Positions 40,147 through 50,800 of a DNA stretch of 64,000 nt are shown here, piece by piece. Both the position numbers and the translations under genes were made by a program. The notes below the pieces were generated by a model. The model searched no databases, was not told the DNA's origin, and saw nothing but the letters and a program-made list of their open reading frames with translations. The DNA is from Deferrisoma camini S3R1 (GTDB lineage: Bacteria > Desulfobacterota > Deferrisomatia > Deferrisomatales > Deferrisomataceae): positions 1,823,014 to 1,887,013 of the forward strand of contig NZ_JAFN01000001.1 in assembly GCF_000526155.1 (NCBI RefSeq). Reading direction: 5' to 3'. Numbering within the stretch: position 1 is the stretch's first letter; every line of letters begins with the position of its first letter.

Positions 40147-41840
40147 GGCGCCGGACTCACCCGGAACCGCCCCTCCGGGCGGGACGGGAGCCGAACCCGG
40201 GTGCGCAGATCGATCCGGTCCGCCCCGGAACCACCCCACCGAAGCCCCCACCGCACGGCCCGGTCCAGCTCCCGGGGCCCCGCCCCCGAGGGCAGCACCA
40301 CCACGGTGCGGGGCGTGGGGGCCACGACCCGCACCTCGCGGTTGCGGACCCGTTGGTCTTCCACCGCCTCCAGGGCCCCCAGCAGCAGCTCCGGCCGCCG
40401 GGCCAGGGCCGCCGCCCCCTCCCCCTCCAGGAGCACAGCGCCCTCCCCGTCCCGGGCGAAGCTCAGGGCCCACTCCGCCTCCCGGGCGTCCCGCCGGACC
40501 CGCTCGGCCACCTCCTTCAGGCCCACCCCCCACTCCTTCAACAGACCGGCCGTGAGGTACTGGACGTGATCCGGGCACAGGGCCGCCACCACCACCGGGA
40601 CCCCTCCGGCCCGCTCCCACACCAGGGCCTCGCCCGGCGTCCGCACGGGAACCTCGCGAAGCACCACCTTCCGGCCGCAGAAGCACCGGAACGGCCGGAC
40701 CGGCCGGGCCAGCTCCGCCCGCAGATCGGTCCAGAACTCCTCCCAGGCGTCCGGATCGCTGGCGAACCAGCCGGCCCAGGCATCCGGGTCCAGGTCGAAC
40801 CTCCGGCCGGTCTCGGGGTGGCGCAGCCGGACCACGTGCCCCTGCCGCCGCACCTCCAGGCCGCCGGCGTGGGCCCGCACCCACGCAACCAGATCCGCCT
40901 GGGCCCCCAGGTCGTCCGCCGCCTCCACCGCGGCCAGGGACGCGGCAGCCGAGGGCCCCAGGGCCTCCGTCGCCGCCCGGAACCGCCACTCCTCGGGGTC
41001 CACGAACACGCTCTCCCCCCTCGCCGAGGCCCGAAGACCGCCTTGCTCGGGCCTTACCTCAAGGCCCGATTCGGCCAAAGCCTTCTCCAGGGCCCGAAGG
41101 AACGGATCCGCAGGCACCCGGACCCACGCCACCTTTCCTTCCCCCGCCGGCGCCAGGCGGTCGCGCGGGAGCCACTCGTCCCAGGTGACCTCCGGGACCC
41201 AGGGGGTCGCGGGATCCCAGGGGTAGGCCCGGACCCAGTCCGGCCCGGGCGCGGCCTTTCCGGCGGCCATCCACCGAACCTGAACCTCCGACGGTTCTCC
41301 GGCGAGGGCCGCGGCCAGGTCCCGGCGGAACCGGGCGGCCCCCGAGAGCACCTCGGCGTACGGGTCGTCCGGGAGGGCCCGCGCCATGCGCTCGGCCACG
41401 GCCACGGCCCCCTCGTACCGGGCGGCCGTGAGCTCCGCCCAGGCCCAGTCCCAGTACACGTCCCGCAGGAACGCCTGCCGGTCCTCCACGGCCTCGGCGT
41501 CCGGCCCCTCCAACACCCGGGCCGCCTCCGGGAACCGCCCCAGGTCGTACAGGCACTCGGCCCGCAACCACACGGCCTCTGCCCCGAGCTCCGAGCCCGG
41601 GCCGATCTCGGCCAGGTACGACAGGGCCTCCTCGAACAGCCCCGCCTCGTGGGCGTCCCAGGCCAGGTTCAACCAGCCCCGGTCCTGGGACGGCCCCGCC
41701 CAGGCCACGACCGCCAGGAGCACGGTCGCCCACAGACACGCCGCCCCCAACGCCGCAGCCCGACGGCCCCGGTTCGCAGCCGGTTTTCGGGGTGTCGCAC
41801 CAAAACGCCAGCTTGGCCGCCTGGCTGATAACTTCCGCAC
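40143..41840 (-). CDS. Membrane-anchored TPR-like hypothetical protein
   Basis: A 565-residue protein. GTG 41840 has GGGGAGAG upstream. After a basic start comes one hydrophobic segment (AAALGAACLWATVLLAVVAWAG, about residues 28-49), then helices like TPR units (LAWDAHEAGLFEEALSYLAE, AECLYDLGRFPEAARVLEG). The long C-terminal region has no clear motif except a lone cysteine pair FRCFCGRK. It probably lies outside the membrane. Coupled to the next hypothetical gene. Confidence 0.6.
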   Translation of the reverse strand: MRKLSARRPSWRFGATPRKPAANRGRRAAALGAACLWATVLLAVVAWAGPSQDRGWLNLAWDAHEAGLFEEALSYLAEIGPGSELGAEAVWLRAECLYDLGRFPEAARVLEGPDAEAVEDRQAFLRDVYWDWAWAELTAARYEGAVAVAERMARALPDDPYAEVLSGAARFRRDLAAALAGEPSEVQVRWMAAGKAAPGPDWVRAYPWDPATPWVPEVTWDEWLPRDRLAPAGEGKVAWVRVPADPFLRALEKALAESGLEVRPEQGGLRASARGESVFVDPEEWRFRAATEALGPSAAASLAAVEAADDLGAQADLVAWVRAHAGGLEVRRQGHVVRLRHPETGRRFDLDPDAWAGWFASDPDAWEEFWTDLRAELARPVRPFRCFCGRKVVLREVPVRTPGEALVWERAGGVPVVVAALCPDHVQYLTAGLLKEWGVGLKEVAERVRRDAREAEWALSFARDGEGAVLLEGEGAAALARRPELLLGALEAVEDQRVRNREVRVVAPTPRTVVVLPSGAGPRELDRAVRWGLRWGGSGADRIDLRTRVRLPSRPEGRFRVSPAP

Positions 41841-41899
41841 CTCTCCCCTCCGAACTTTCCAGAAGAACCAGCCATTACACCGGCCCGCGCGGGCGCCTG

Positions 41900-43273
41900 T
41901 CAACGTCGGGGCCGGGCCAACCGCTCCGGGTCCAGCAGCCGGCGCAGCTCCCCTTCGTCCCCCAGCCCCAGGTCTGCCGCGGCGCGGGCCAGCGACACCC
42001 CCCGGGCCAGGGCCTCGTGGACCACCCGGGCCGCGGCCTCGTACCCCACCACCTCGGCCAGGGGGGTCACCAGGGCCGGGCTCGCCTCGGCCAGGGCCCG
42101 GCACCGGTCCCGGTCCGCCTCGATCCCGACCACGCACCGCCGGGCCAGCAGTCGGCACGCCTCCGCCAGGAGGGAGATCGACTCCAGCAGGTTCCGGGCG
42201 ATCAGGGGCATCATGAGGTTCAGCTCGAACGCCCCGCCCATGCCCCCCTGGGCCACGGCCAGGTCGTTGCCCAGCACCTGGGCCGCGGCCTGGATCACCG
42301 CCTCGGGCACCACCGGGTTCACCTTGCCCGGCATGATGGACGAGCCCGGCTGGAGCGCCGGGAGCCGGATCTCCCCCAACCCGCCCCGGGGGCCCGAGGC
42401 CATCCACCGAAGATCGTTCGCGACCTTGGTCAGGGCCACGGCCAGCCCCCGCAGCGCCCCGCTCACGGCCACACAGGCGTCCCTCGCCCCCTGGGCCTCG
42501 AACGGGTCCCGAGCGCGCCGCAGGTCGAGACCGGTCTCCGCCGACAAGAGGCGCAGCACCCGCGGCGCGAACTCGGGGTGGGCGTTCACCCCCGTGCCCA
42601 CCGCCGTGCCGCCCAACGGCACCTCCGCCAGCCCCTTGGCCGCGGCCCGGATCCGGGCCGCGGCCGACCGGACCTGGCGGGCGTACCCGCCGAACTCCTG
42701 GCCCAGGGTCACCGGCAGGGCGTCCATGAGGTGGGTCCGGCCCAGCTTCACCACCGTGCGCAGCGCCCGGGCCTTGGCCCCCAGGGCCCGGGCCAGCTCC
42801 CCGGCGGCCGGCAGGAGGCCCTGCTCCACCCCGCCGAGGGCCGCCACGTGGATGGCGGTGGGAAACACGTCGTTGGACGACTGGCACCGGTTCACGTGGT
42901 CGTTGGGGTGGACCGGCCGGCCGCCCAACCGGGCCGACGCCCGGCGGGCCAGCACCTCGTTCACGTTCATATTGGTGGAGGTGCCGGACCCGGTCTGGAA
43001 CGGGCTCAAGGGGAACGCCCCCTCGTCCCGGCGGGCCAGCACCCCCTCGGCCGCCTCCACGACGGCATCGGCCACCTCCGCCGGAATCAGCCCGAGCTCC
43101 CGGTTCACCCGGGCCGCGGCCCGCTTGATCCGCACGAGGGCCTCGATCACAGCCCAGGGAACCCGGCCCACCGGGATCCCGTTCTCGAGGGCCCGCTGGG
43201 TCTGGGCCCCCCACGGGGCGTCCTGAGGAACCCGCACCTCGCCCATTGTGTCGTGCTCGATCCGGTCCGGCAT
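41900..43273 (-). CDS. fumC: Class II fumarate hydratase
   Basis: A 457-residue fumarase/aspartase superfamily enzyme for fumarate-malate interconversion. Signatures: [14 protein letters not shown] near 100, [19 protein letters not shown] near 135, GRTHLMDA near 185, [10 protein letters not shown] near 225 and the superfamily stamp [11 protein letters not shown] near 315. ATG 43273 follows AGGAGG. An aspartase reading is less likely, because the NxxD pattern and H-D-H-V-N are those of FumC. The leader is rich in octamer repeats. Confidence 0.93.
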   Translation of the reverse strand: MPDRIEHDTMGEVRVPQDAPWGAQTQRALENGIPVGRVPWAVIEALVRIKRAAARVNRELGLIPAEVADAVVEAAEGVLARRDEGAFPLSPFQTGSGTSTNMNVNEVLARRASARLGGRPVHPNDHVNRCQSSNDVFPTAIHVAALGGVEQGLLPAAGELARALGAKARALRTVVKLGRTHLMDALPVTLGQEFGGYARQVRSAAARIRAAAKGLAEVPLGGTAVGTGVNAHPEFAPRVLRLLSAETGLDLRRARDPFEAQGARDACVAVSGALRGLAVALTKVANDLRWMASGPRGGLGEIRLPALQPGSSIMPGKVNPVVPEAVIQAAAQVLGNDLAVAQGGMGGAFELNLMMPLIARNLLESISLLAEACRLLARRCVVGIEADRDRCRALAEASPALVTPLAEVVGYEAAARVVHEALARGVSLARAAADLGLGDEGELRRLLDPERLARPRR

Positions 43274-43284
43274 CGGAACCTCCT

Positions 43285-43387
43285 GCTGGAAGGCTGGAGT
43301 TGGGCCTTCGGCCCGCTTGAAGGCTGGAAAGCTCAAAAGCTGGAAAGCTAGGAGGCCAAGAGGCCGAAAATCCTGGGCCTTCGGCCC
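43285..43387 (-). repeat. 8-bp repeat arrays and two GGGCCTTCGGCCC palindromes before fumC
   Basis: In the fumC sense: palindrome (43375-43387), then GGCCTCCT, AGCTTTCC, AGCTTTTG, AGCTTTCC, AGCCTTCA, AGC, a second palindrome (43302-43314) and AGCCTTCC, AGC directly before AGGAGG. The rest of 43388-43592 carries the promoter of the next operon. Confidence 0.75.
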
Positions 43388-43506
43388 GCTCGGACTCTAA
43401 CCTACCCAAAGCCGCCCGGATCGCCAGCCAAATTTTCACCGCCCGCCCCGGGCGATGGGTCAGGTTTCACCGCCGGCCGGGCGGTCGCCTGCGGCCAAAC
43501 GAGCGG

Positions 43507-43534
43507 TTGAAAACGGTCTGGATCTTGCTAGACT
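43507..43534 (+). promoter_or_regulatory. Sigma-70-type promoter of the molybdenum hydroxylase operon
   Basis: TTGAAA (43507-43512), 16-base spacer, TAGACT (43529-43534), 59 bases before the first ATG. Confidence 0.6.
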
Positions 43535-43592
43535 CACCGCGCGGTCCCGCGCCGGAACCGGGACCGGTTCGCCCTTCGCAAGGAGAACGCCC

Positions 43593-44477
43593 ATGCACAT
43601 CGAACCGTTCGTGTACGAACGCCCCACGAACCTCCGGGAGTTCGAGCAGGCCCTGGCGCGCCACGGCGACGACGCCAGGATCCTGGCCGGGGGCACCGAC
43701 CTGATGGTGCTCGTGAAGGAGAAGGTGCTCTCCCCCCGGGTCCTGGTGGACGTGAACGCCGTGACCGAGCTCGATTGGATCCGCTGGGACCCCGAAGAGG
43801 GGCTGTCCATCGGCGCGGGCACCCGGGTGGCCGCCATCGAGACGAGCCCCCTGGTCCGGGAGCACGCCCCAGCACTGGCCTTTGCCGCGGCCCAGCTGGG
43901 GTCGAGCCAGGTGCGGCACATGGCGACCATGGCCGGGAACGTGTGCCACGCCAGCCCCTCGGCCGAGACCCCGCCGGTGCTCCTGGCCCACGACGCCCGG
44001 CTCACCCTGGGCCGGGAAGGAGCCGAGAGGACCCTGCCGATCTCGGAGTTCTTCCTGGCCTACCGGAAGACCGCGCTCCAGACCGGAGAGTACCTCAAGG
44101 CGTTCCGGCTTCCGCCCCTGCCCCCCCGGGCGGCCGTGGCGTACCGGTTCCGGGGCCTGCGACGGGCCATGGAGATCGACATGGTCAACGTGGCCTGCTA
44201 CCTGGAGCTGGCCGACGACGGCTCGGCCAAGGCGGTGCGAATCGCCATGGGCGCGGTGGGCCCGACCCCCTACCGGGCGGTGGCGGCCGAGCAGGCCCTC
44301 GCCGGCCGGCCGGTGGACGACGCGTTCTTCGCCGACGCGGGCCGCCTGGCTGCCGACGAGGCCAATCCCATCGACGACATCCGGGCGTCGGCGGCCTACC
44401 GCAAGCGCATGGTGGACGTGCTCACGCGGCGGGCCCTGCGGGCCGCCTGGGACCAGATCCAAGGAAAGGAGGGGTAG
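43593..44477 (+). CDS. Molybdenum hydroxylase FAD-binding subunit (CoxM/XdhB-like)
   Basis: 294 residues. FAD contacts: ARILAGGTDLMVLVKE near 30 and QVRHMATMAGNVCHASPSAETPP near 110, as in CO dehydrogenase medium subunits. C-terminal CO_deh_flav_C domain RAMEIDMVNVACYLEL. It lacks the [4Fe-4S] insertion of 4-hydroxybenzoyl-CoA reductase beta subunits. It passes electrons from the 2Fe-2S subunit to an acceptor such as NAD or quinone. AAGGAG precedes ATG 43593. First gene of the operon. Confidence 0.92.
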   Translation: MHIEPFVYERPTNLREFEQALARHGDDARILAGGTDLMVLVKEKVLSPRVLVDVNAVTELDWIRWDPEEGLSIGAGTRVAAIETSPLVREHAPALAFAAAQLGSSQVRHMATMAGNVCHASPSAETPPVLLAHDARLTLGREGAERTLPISEFFLAYRKTALQTGEYLKAFRLPPLPPRAAVAYRFRGLRRAMEIDMVNVACYLELADDGSAKAVRIAMGAVGPTPYRAVAAEQALAGRPVDDAFFADAGRLAADEANPIDDIRASAAYRKRMVDVLTRRALRAAWDQIQGKEG

Positions 44478-44481
44478 AGCC

Positions 44482-44967
44482 GTGAAACAGCCCATCACGC
44501 TCACGGTCAACGGCGAGCCCTACGAGCTTCTGGTGAACCCCACCGACTTCCTGGTGGACGTGATCCGAGATCAGATCGGCCTGACGGGCACCAAGAAGGG
44601 GTGCGGCATCGGCGACTGCGGCGCCTGCACCGTGCTGGTGGACGGCAAGCCCGTGCTGTCGTGCCTGACCCTGGCCGTGTCCGTTCAGGGCCGCGAGATC
44701 ACCACGATCGAGGGGCTCTCCTCGGGCCCCGAGCTCCACCCGGTGCAGCAGGCGTTCGTGGACAAGGGCGCGATCCAGTGCGGGTTCTGCACGCCGGGCA
44801 TGATCCTGTCGGCCAAGGCGCTCCTGGACCGGATCCCCAACCCCACGGAGGAGGAGATCAAGCGGGGCATCGCCGGGAACCTGTGCCGGTGCACGGGGTA
44901 CGTGAAGATCGTGGAGGCCATCGGCCACGCCGCCGAACTGCTGGCCCAGGAGGAGACCCATGGCTGA
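44482..44967 (+). CDS. Molybdenum hydroxylase 2Fe-2S subunit (CoxS-like)
   Basis: 161 residues with two [2Fe-2S] domains: plant-type KKGCGIGDCGACTVLVDGKPVLSC and the all-alpha CGFCTPGMILS with NLCRCTGYVKI. The pattern matches CoxS/XdhC small subunits. GTG 44482 lies 4 bases after the previous stop behind GGAGGGG. Its 3' end overlaps the large subunit start by 8 bases. Confidence 0.95.
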   Translation: MKQPITLTVNGEPYELLVNPTDFLVDVIRDQIGLTGTKKGCGIGDCGACTVLVDGKPVLSCLTLAVSVQGREITTIEGLSSGPELHPVQQAFVDKGAIQCGFCTPGMILSAKALLDRIPNPTEEEIKRGIAGNLCRCTGYVKIVEAIGHAAELLAQEETHG

Positions 44968-47263
44968 GAAAACCTTCCGCGTGGTCGGCACCTCGGTCAC
45001 CCGCAAGGACGCGCCCCTGAAGGCCCGGGGCGAGGCCCTGTACGCCGACGACATCCGCCTGCCGCTGATGCTCCACGCCCGGGTGAAGCGGGCTGACGTG
45101 GGCCACGCCCGGATCCTGCGGATCGACACCTCCCAGGCCGAGGCCCTCCCCGGGGTGAAGGCCGTGGTGGTGGGCGAGGAGGCCCCCATCCCCTACGGCA
45201 TCGTGCCCCAGATGCCCACCGAGTACGCCCTGGCCTACAAGAAGGTGCGCTACCACGGCGAGCCGGTGGCGGCCGTGGCGGCCGTGGACCCCGACACCGC
45301 CGAGAAGGCCTTGGACCTGATCGAGGTGGAGTACGAGCCCCTGCCGGTCTACACCGACCCGAAGGAGGCCATGGCTCCGGACGCGGTGAAGATCCACGAG
45401 GAGAGCCCCTTCCCCGCGAACATCGCCTACCAGGCCGAGCAGGAGTTCGGCGACGTGGACCGGGCGTTCGCCGAGAGCCACTACGTGCTGGAGAAGACCT
45501 TCCGCACCAGCTACGTGAACCACGCCTTTCTCGAGCCCCACTCGGCCGTGGCCAAGTTCGACACCAACGGCGAGCTCACGATCTGGTCGGGCACCCAGGT
45601 GCCCCACTACCTGCACCGGACGCTCTCCAAGGTTCTGGAGATGCCGATGCAGAAGATCCACGTGAAGGTGCCGAAGGTGGGCGGCGGGTTCGGGGGCAAG
45701 GGCGAGGTGTCCAACAACGAGCTGATCGCGGCCTTGCTGGCCCGCAAGGCCGGCCGGCCCGTGAAGCTCACCTACTCCCGCAAGGAGGTGTTCCTGCAGC
45801 ACCGGGGCCGCCACCCCATCGAGATCCGGATGAAGATCGGGGTGGACCGGGAGGGGGTCATCCAGGCCCTGGAGTACGACGGCACCATGGACGGGGGGGC
45901 CTACGGCGGCTGGGGCGTGGTGATTCTGTTTTACACCGCGGCCATGCTCCACCTGCCCTACAAGGTGGAAAACGTGCGGTTCCGGGGCCGCCGGGTGTAC
46001 ACCAACAAGCCCACCTGCGGGGCCATGCGGGGCCTGGGGGGGGTGCAGCCCCGGTTCGCCATGGAGAGCCTGCTCGATCAGATCGCGATCGACCTGGGGA
46101 TGAGCCCCTACGAGATCAAGAAGAAGAACGCGATCGACCGGACCCACGAGACCGTGAGCGGGGTGTACGTGCGCCACAGCGAGTACAAGCAGTGCATCGA
46201 CAAGGTGGTGGAGAACTCCGGCTACCTGGAGAAGCACCGCAAGCTCCCGTTCGGCCGGGGGGTGGGCCTGGCCGGCGGCTACTACATCTCGGGCACCGCC
46301 TACACCCTGTACATGTCCTATAAGCCCCACTCCACCGCCACCGTGCGGGTGGACACCGAGGCCGGGGTCACCGTGTACTGCGGGGCCACCGACATCGGCC
46401 AGGGCTCGGACATGGTGCTCGGCATGATGGCGGCCGAGAAGCTGGGGCTGCCGTTCGACCAGATCCACGTGGTCAGCGGCGACACCACCCTGGCCCCGTT
46501 CGACCTGGGCAGCTTCGCCAGCCGGGTCACCGTGGCCGCGGGCACGGCCGTGTGCCAGGCCTGCGACCGGGTGCTGGAGAAGATCTTCTCGGTGGCCGCG
46601 GTGCAGCTGGGCTGCCGGGCCCAGCAGCTCGCCGTGGCCGACGGCGAGATCTACTCCGTGTTCGAGCCCCACAAGAAGCGCATGGGGTTCTGGGAGGCGG
46701 TGGAGCGCTACATCGACGCCAACGGGCCCCTGGTGGCCTCGGGCGAGTTCACCCCGCCCCGGCGCACCGGCAAGTTCAAGGGCGCCAACATCGGCCACAG
46801 CCCCACCTACGGGTTCACGGCCCAGGTGGCCGAGGTGGAGGTGGACACCGAGACCGGCGAGATCCGGGTGGTCAACTACTGGGAGGCCGGGGACTGCGGC
46901 CAGGCCATCAACCCCCAGAGCGTCGAGGGCCAGGTGGAGGGCTCGATCGTGATGGGCATGGGCCAGGCCCTGTTCGAGCAGGTCCGGGTGGCCGAGGACG
47001 GCCGGCTGCTCAACCCCAACCTCCACGACTACAAGGTGCCCACGGCCGCGGACCTGCCGGCCATCCGGACCCACATCGTGGACAGCTACGACCCGGACAG
47101 CCCGTTCGGGGCCAAGGAGTCGGGCGAGGGGCCGATCCAGCCGGTGATTCCGGCCATCCTGAACGCCATCTACGACGCCATCGGCGTGCGGTTCACCGAG
47201 ATGCCCGTGACCCCCGAGAAGGTGCTCGAGGCCCTGGAGCGCCGGAAAGCCGAAAGGAGTTGA
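44960..47263 (+). CDS. Molybdenum hydroxylase catalytic subunit (CoxL/XdhA family)
   Basis: 767 residues of the xanthine-oxidase family. N-terminal RKDAPLKARGEALYADDIRLP; moco-binding GGGFGGKGE near 250; CGAMRGLGGVQ near 355; CGATDIGQGSDMV near 475; catalytic Glu in FGAKESGEGPIQP near 720. The KESGEG context resembles aromatic-acyl-CoA or purine-type members, while the AYxxCSFR loop of true CO dehydrogenase is absent, so CO oxidation is unlikely. The substrate is unknown. Needs MoeA/MobB products. ATG 44960 inside the previous gene end. Confidence 0.92.
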   Translation: MAEKTFRVVGTSVTRKDAPLKARGEALYADDIRLPLMLHARVKRADVGHARILRIDTSQAEALPGVKAVVVGEEAPIPYGIVPQMPTEYALAYKKVRYHGEPVAAVAAVDPDTAEKALDLIEVEYEPLPVYTDPKEAMAPDAVKIHEESPFPANIAYQAEQEFGDVDRAFAESHYVLEKTFRTSYVNHAFLEPHSAVAKFDTNGELTIWSGTQVPHYLHRTLSKVLEMPMQKIHVKVPKVGGGFGGKGEVSNNELIAALLARKAGRPVKLTYSRKEVFLQHRGRHPIEIRMKIGVDREGVIQALEYDGTMDGGAYGGWGVVILFYTAAMLHLPYKVENVRFRGRRVYTNKPTCGAMRGLGGVQPRFAMESLLDQIAIDLGMSPYEIKKKNAIDRTHETVSGVYVRHSEYKQCIDKVVENSGYLEKHRKLPFGRGVGLAGGYYISGTAYTLYMSYKPHSTATVRVDTEAGVTVYCGATDIGQGSDMVLGMMAAEKLGLPFDQIHVVSGDTTLAPFDLGSFASRVTVAAGTAVCQACDRVLEKIFSVAAVQLGCRAQQLAVADGEIYSVFEPHKKRMGFWEAVERYIDANGPLVASGEFTPPRRTGKFKGANIGHSPTYGFTAQVAEVEVDTETGEIRVVNYWEAGDCGQAINPQSVEGQVEGSIVMGMGQALFEQVRVAEDGRLLNPNLHDYKVPTAADLPAIRTHIVDSYDPDSPFGAKESGEGPIQPVIPAILNAIYDAIGVRFTEMPVTPEKVLEALERRKAERS

Positions 47264-47268
47264 GCGCC

Positions 47269-47694
47269 ATGGACGCCGCCAAGGTCCGCGAACTCGTCAA
47301 CGACCCCCGACGGGTGGGGGTGATGGCCACCACGAACCGGGCCGGCGAGCCCAACGCCGCGGTGTTCGGATCGCCCTACATGCCCGACGACCACACCCTG
47401 GTGATGGGCCTGGGCGAGACCCGCACCGCCCAGAACCTGCTCGAGACCTCCCGGGCCGTGTTCCTCAGCGTGCTCCCGGCCGACAACCCCGTGGAGACCC
47501 AGGGAGTCCGGATCTACCTCAAGGTGCGCACCCTGGAGAAGGAGGGGCCGAACCTGGAGGCCGTGAAGGACCGCATCCGCAAGGCGGCCGGCGACCGGGC
47601 CGCTGCCCGGGTCAGGTACGCCGTGTTCTTCGACATCGAGTCGACCCGGCCCCTGATCGACTGGGGCCCGGGGAGCAAGGATCCGCTGACCTGA
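47269..47694 (+). CDS. Pyridoxamine-5'-phosphate-oxidase-like flavoprotein
   Basis: 141 residues of the PNPOx-like split-barrel family: VRELVNDPRRVGVMATTNRAGEPNAAVFGS at the start, HTLVMGLGETRTAQNLLETSRAVFLS in the middle, RIYLKVRTLEKEG later. Such small proteins bind FMN or F420. Five bases after the hydroxylase large subunit, so part of that operon. It may reduce or oxidise the same metabolite (inference). ATG 47269 has AAAGGAG. Confidence 0.85.
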   Translation: MDAAKVRELVNDPRRVGVMATTNRAGEPNAAVFGSPYMPDDHTLVMGLGETRTAQNLLETSRAVFLSVLPADNPVETQGVRIYLKVRTLEKEGPNLEAVKDRIRKAAGDRAAARVRYAVFFDIESTRPLIDWGPGSKDPLT

Positions 47695-47696
47695 CC

Positions 47697-47732
47697 GAAG
47701 CGGCCGCCGCCCGAGAGGGCGGCGGCCGCTTC
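47697..47732 (+). terminator. Strong hairpin ending the hydroxylase operon
   Basis: A perfect 16-bp stem GAAGCGGCCGCCGCCC with GAGA tetraloop directly after the stop codon. No T-run follows, so this is termination or 3'-end protection. Confidence 0.6.
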
Positions 47733-47775
47733 GCTTCCGCCGCGCCCCACCCCCCACAGCCCTGCCCAACATTTC

Positions 47776-47803
47776 TTGACACCTCCTTTTTTTCTTGTAG
47801 CGT
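47776..47803 (+). promoter_or_regulatory. Promoter of the large lipoprotein gene
   Basis: TTGACA (47776-47781), a 16-base T-rich spacer and TAGCGT (47798-47803). The region 47765-47860 is clearly more AT-rich than the rest of the window, with TTCTATCTACTATTTCC downstream, which gives an untranslated leader of about 85 bases. Confidence 0.55.
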
Positions 47804-47897
47804 CACCTCCTACGGCATTTCCAGACTTCTTCTATCTACTATTTCCATTTTGCCCAGCCGGAAAGGACACCGCCACCCCCCCACAGGAGGGAATCGA

Positions 47898-50800
47898 ATG
47901 AACCCGCGCATACCCCCCCCAGTGAACCGGCCCGGAAGGCTCCCATGGTCGTGGCTTTCCCTCTTGCTGTTGTTGCTCCTCCTGACCCCGGCTTGCGGCG
48001 GGGGAGGGGGAGGCGGCACGGAGACGCCCCAAACCGGAGATACCAACCCACCCGTGGTCACGGCGGTCCCCGGGGGGGACACCTACACCGAACCGGTTTC
48101 CGTGACCCTCTCGGCAGACGAATCGGCGACCATTTACTACACCACGGACGGATCCACCCCCACGACATCCTCGGAAACGTACCAAGATCCCCTCGCCGTG
48201 AGCGGAGACACCACGTTGCGGTTCTTCGCGGTGGACGACGCGGGAAACGAGAGCGCGGTGACGACCGAGCAGTATGCCTTCGAGATTCCGGTGACGGTGT
48301 CCGGGCAGATCCTGTTCGACGACGGCGTGACCCCCGTGGAGGGGGCTACCGTCACCGTGAGCCTTTCGGACGAGGCCGCTCGACGGGCGGTTCGAGCCGC
48401 GAAGCGTACGTTCTGGGAGGCTGGGGACTACACCCGGCCCGATGCGAAGAAAAAAGCTCTGGAGCGACGACGGCAGGGCCGCTCTCGGGTGGCCCTGCGG
48501 GTGTTCGGGACCCAGTCCGTGTCCACGAACGCGCAGGGCAACTACCAAGTCACGGTCACCTCGAACCAGCTCCCCATCCATGTCCTGGTCCGGGTCACCC
48601 ACCAGCCGGCAGGTGCACCCGCTATCGAGTCGGCCAGATGGCAGGAGGTGGCGTCGGCTGGCGGGGTGACGCTGTCACCGATCGCGATCCCGAACCCCGA
48701 GGGTCGGGAAACAGCCCGGAGCGGCACAACCGCCACCACCCCAGACGGGACCGTGGAGTTCTCGGGGCTCCCGAGCGAGATCGACCGTCTGTTCGCCACC
48801 ACCTTCGACCCGGGGGACCAGTCCGGGGACACCCCTGGAGAACAGGCGTTCCCCGGCGAGTTTGCGGAACTGGGCCAGGTGCCGCTGAACTCGAGCGCCT
48901 ACTTGTGGGTGGAGGCTCTCGACGCGGACGGCAACCCGGTGAGCAACCTGAGCGACGCGGTGACGATCCGGGCCAAGATCCCCAAGACCCAGTGGGCAGA
49001 CCTGGAGGACATCACCTCTGGCACGGACCGGATCGAGCTCCCCATGTACTTTTACGACGAGGACTCCCAGATGTGGGAGCAAGGAGACACGCCCGGCTGG
49101 CTGGAAGCGGCGGACGGAACGGTTCTTCCGGAGGATGCCCAGAGCGAGATCCTGGACGGATCGTACGACCAAGACGTGTACGCCGTGTTCACCACGACCC
49201 ACTTTTCGTGGATGAACGTGGATTACGCCTACATCGGTCCCTGGACGTTGTCCCGCTTGGACCGCTCCAAAAGAAACGTGGACTGCCTCTACGAGGCGAT
49301 GCAGCTCGCCAAAGCCGTTGTCAGATCCCAGAAGGGACACGATACGTACAAGCAGTTCAACAAGGCGGACGGCGACCTGGACGTGGAGCTGGCCGACGGA
49401 AAGGGCCCTGAGCTCAAGAGCACGAACCTCAAGGGCGCGTACGGAGAGTTCAAGGGCAACGAGAACGGCGACCAGGACGATCAGCTCTACTTCGACAATA
49501 CGATGTGGGACGGCTGCAAGGAGGGGGCGACCGAGAAGCAGAAGAAGAACACAACCCTGCTGATGGCCGTCACGCTCGTGCACGAGACCGCCCACTGGAA
49601 GTGGGACGTGAAGCACGAAAACGGCAACTGGAAGAACGCAGAGCCGGGGGGAGAAGCAGGGAACCAGCTCGAGCGGGACCTGTTCGGGGGAATCGTGGCA
49701 GGCGGCCCGGACGGGCTCTCCGTGGACGGGAACGCCTTGTCCGACACGGTGCGCGACCGGTGGCTGAAGAAGGACAACTGGCCTGCGGCCTCCGCTGCAA
49801 ACCGAAGGGTCCCTCTAGTGGCTCAGACGGCCGAGGAGGAGGGCGAGTCGCCGATCCGCATGACCCTGACGCTGGACGACACGAGCTATGAGCTCGGCGA
49901 CAACATCCTAGCCACGGTGACCTACGAGAACGTGTCCGCGAGCGCCGTAAAGGTACTGACCCTCAACCAGCTCGAAGGGTACCCGCTGTGGTTCGAGATC
50001 GTCCGGGAGGGGGAGACGGAGCGGGTGGCGTTCCGGGGGGCCCGGGCCAAGCGGATCATCGACTATGAGAACGACTTCACGACAATCCAGCCCGGCCAGA
50101 CCCTGGACGTGGAGACCTGGCTCGTCCGCGACCCCGAGTCGGGCGAACGCCGGTACAACCTCATCCGCTCCGGGGACTATCAGGTCACCGCCTTCTACAG
50201 CCCCCATTTCGGCATCCCCCAGACCGAGTCCGACCCGGTCTCCTTCTCCGTGGCAGCGGGCGGCAGCGTCTCGGGCACGGTGACCCACGCCAGCACCGGC
50301 GCCGCCCTGGAAGGAGCCGTCGTGAGCGCCGTGCAAGACGGCCAGGAACTCGACAACGCCACCACGGACGCCGAGGGGAGGTACACCATCCCGGAGCTGC
50401 CCGGCGGAACCTACACCCTGGAGGTCAGCGCTCCCGGGTTCTTGCGCACGTCGCAGGAGGGGGTAACCGTTACGGCCGGCCAGGACACCCAGCAGCACTT
50501 CTCCCTGACCCCCCTTCTCACGGCCGGCCAGGTCCAGATCGTGTTGACGTGGGGTGAGTTGCCCAACGACCTGGACTCCCACCTCTGGCTCCCGCCCACT
50601 CAACCTTACCACGTGTACTACAACCGCGAGGGAACCACAGACGGCTGTCCGTTCTCCGGGCTCGACGTGGACGACACGGACTCGTTCGGCCCGGAGACCA
50701 TCACGATCTCCCAAAAGGTCTCGGGCGGACAGTACGTGTATTACGTGCACAACTTCAGCGGAAGCCCGGACCTGGCGGGCTCCGGGGCCCAGGTCGAGGT

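Noticed and set aside
40143-43439. A single 1098-residue minus-strand protein
   Set aside because: Its first half overlaps fumC in another frame and is low-complexity; GTG 41840 with a good ribosome binding site and a TM segment marks the real start.
44960-47263. Calling the molybdenum hydroxylase a CO dehydrogenase
   Set aside because: The characteristic active-site loop AYxCSFR of form I CoxL is not present.
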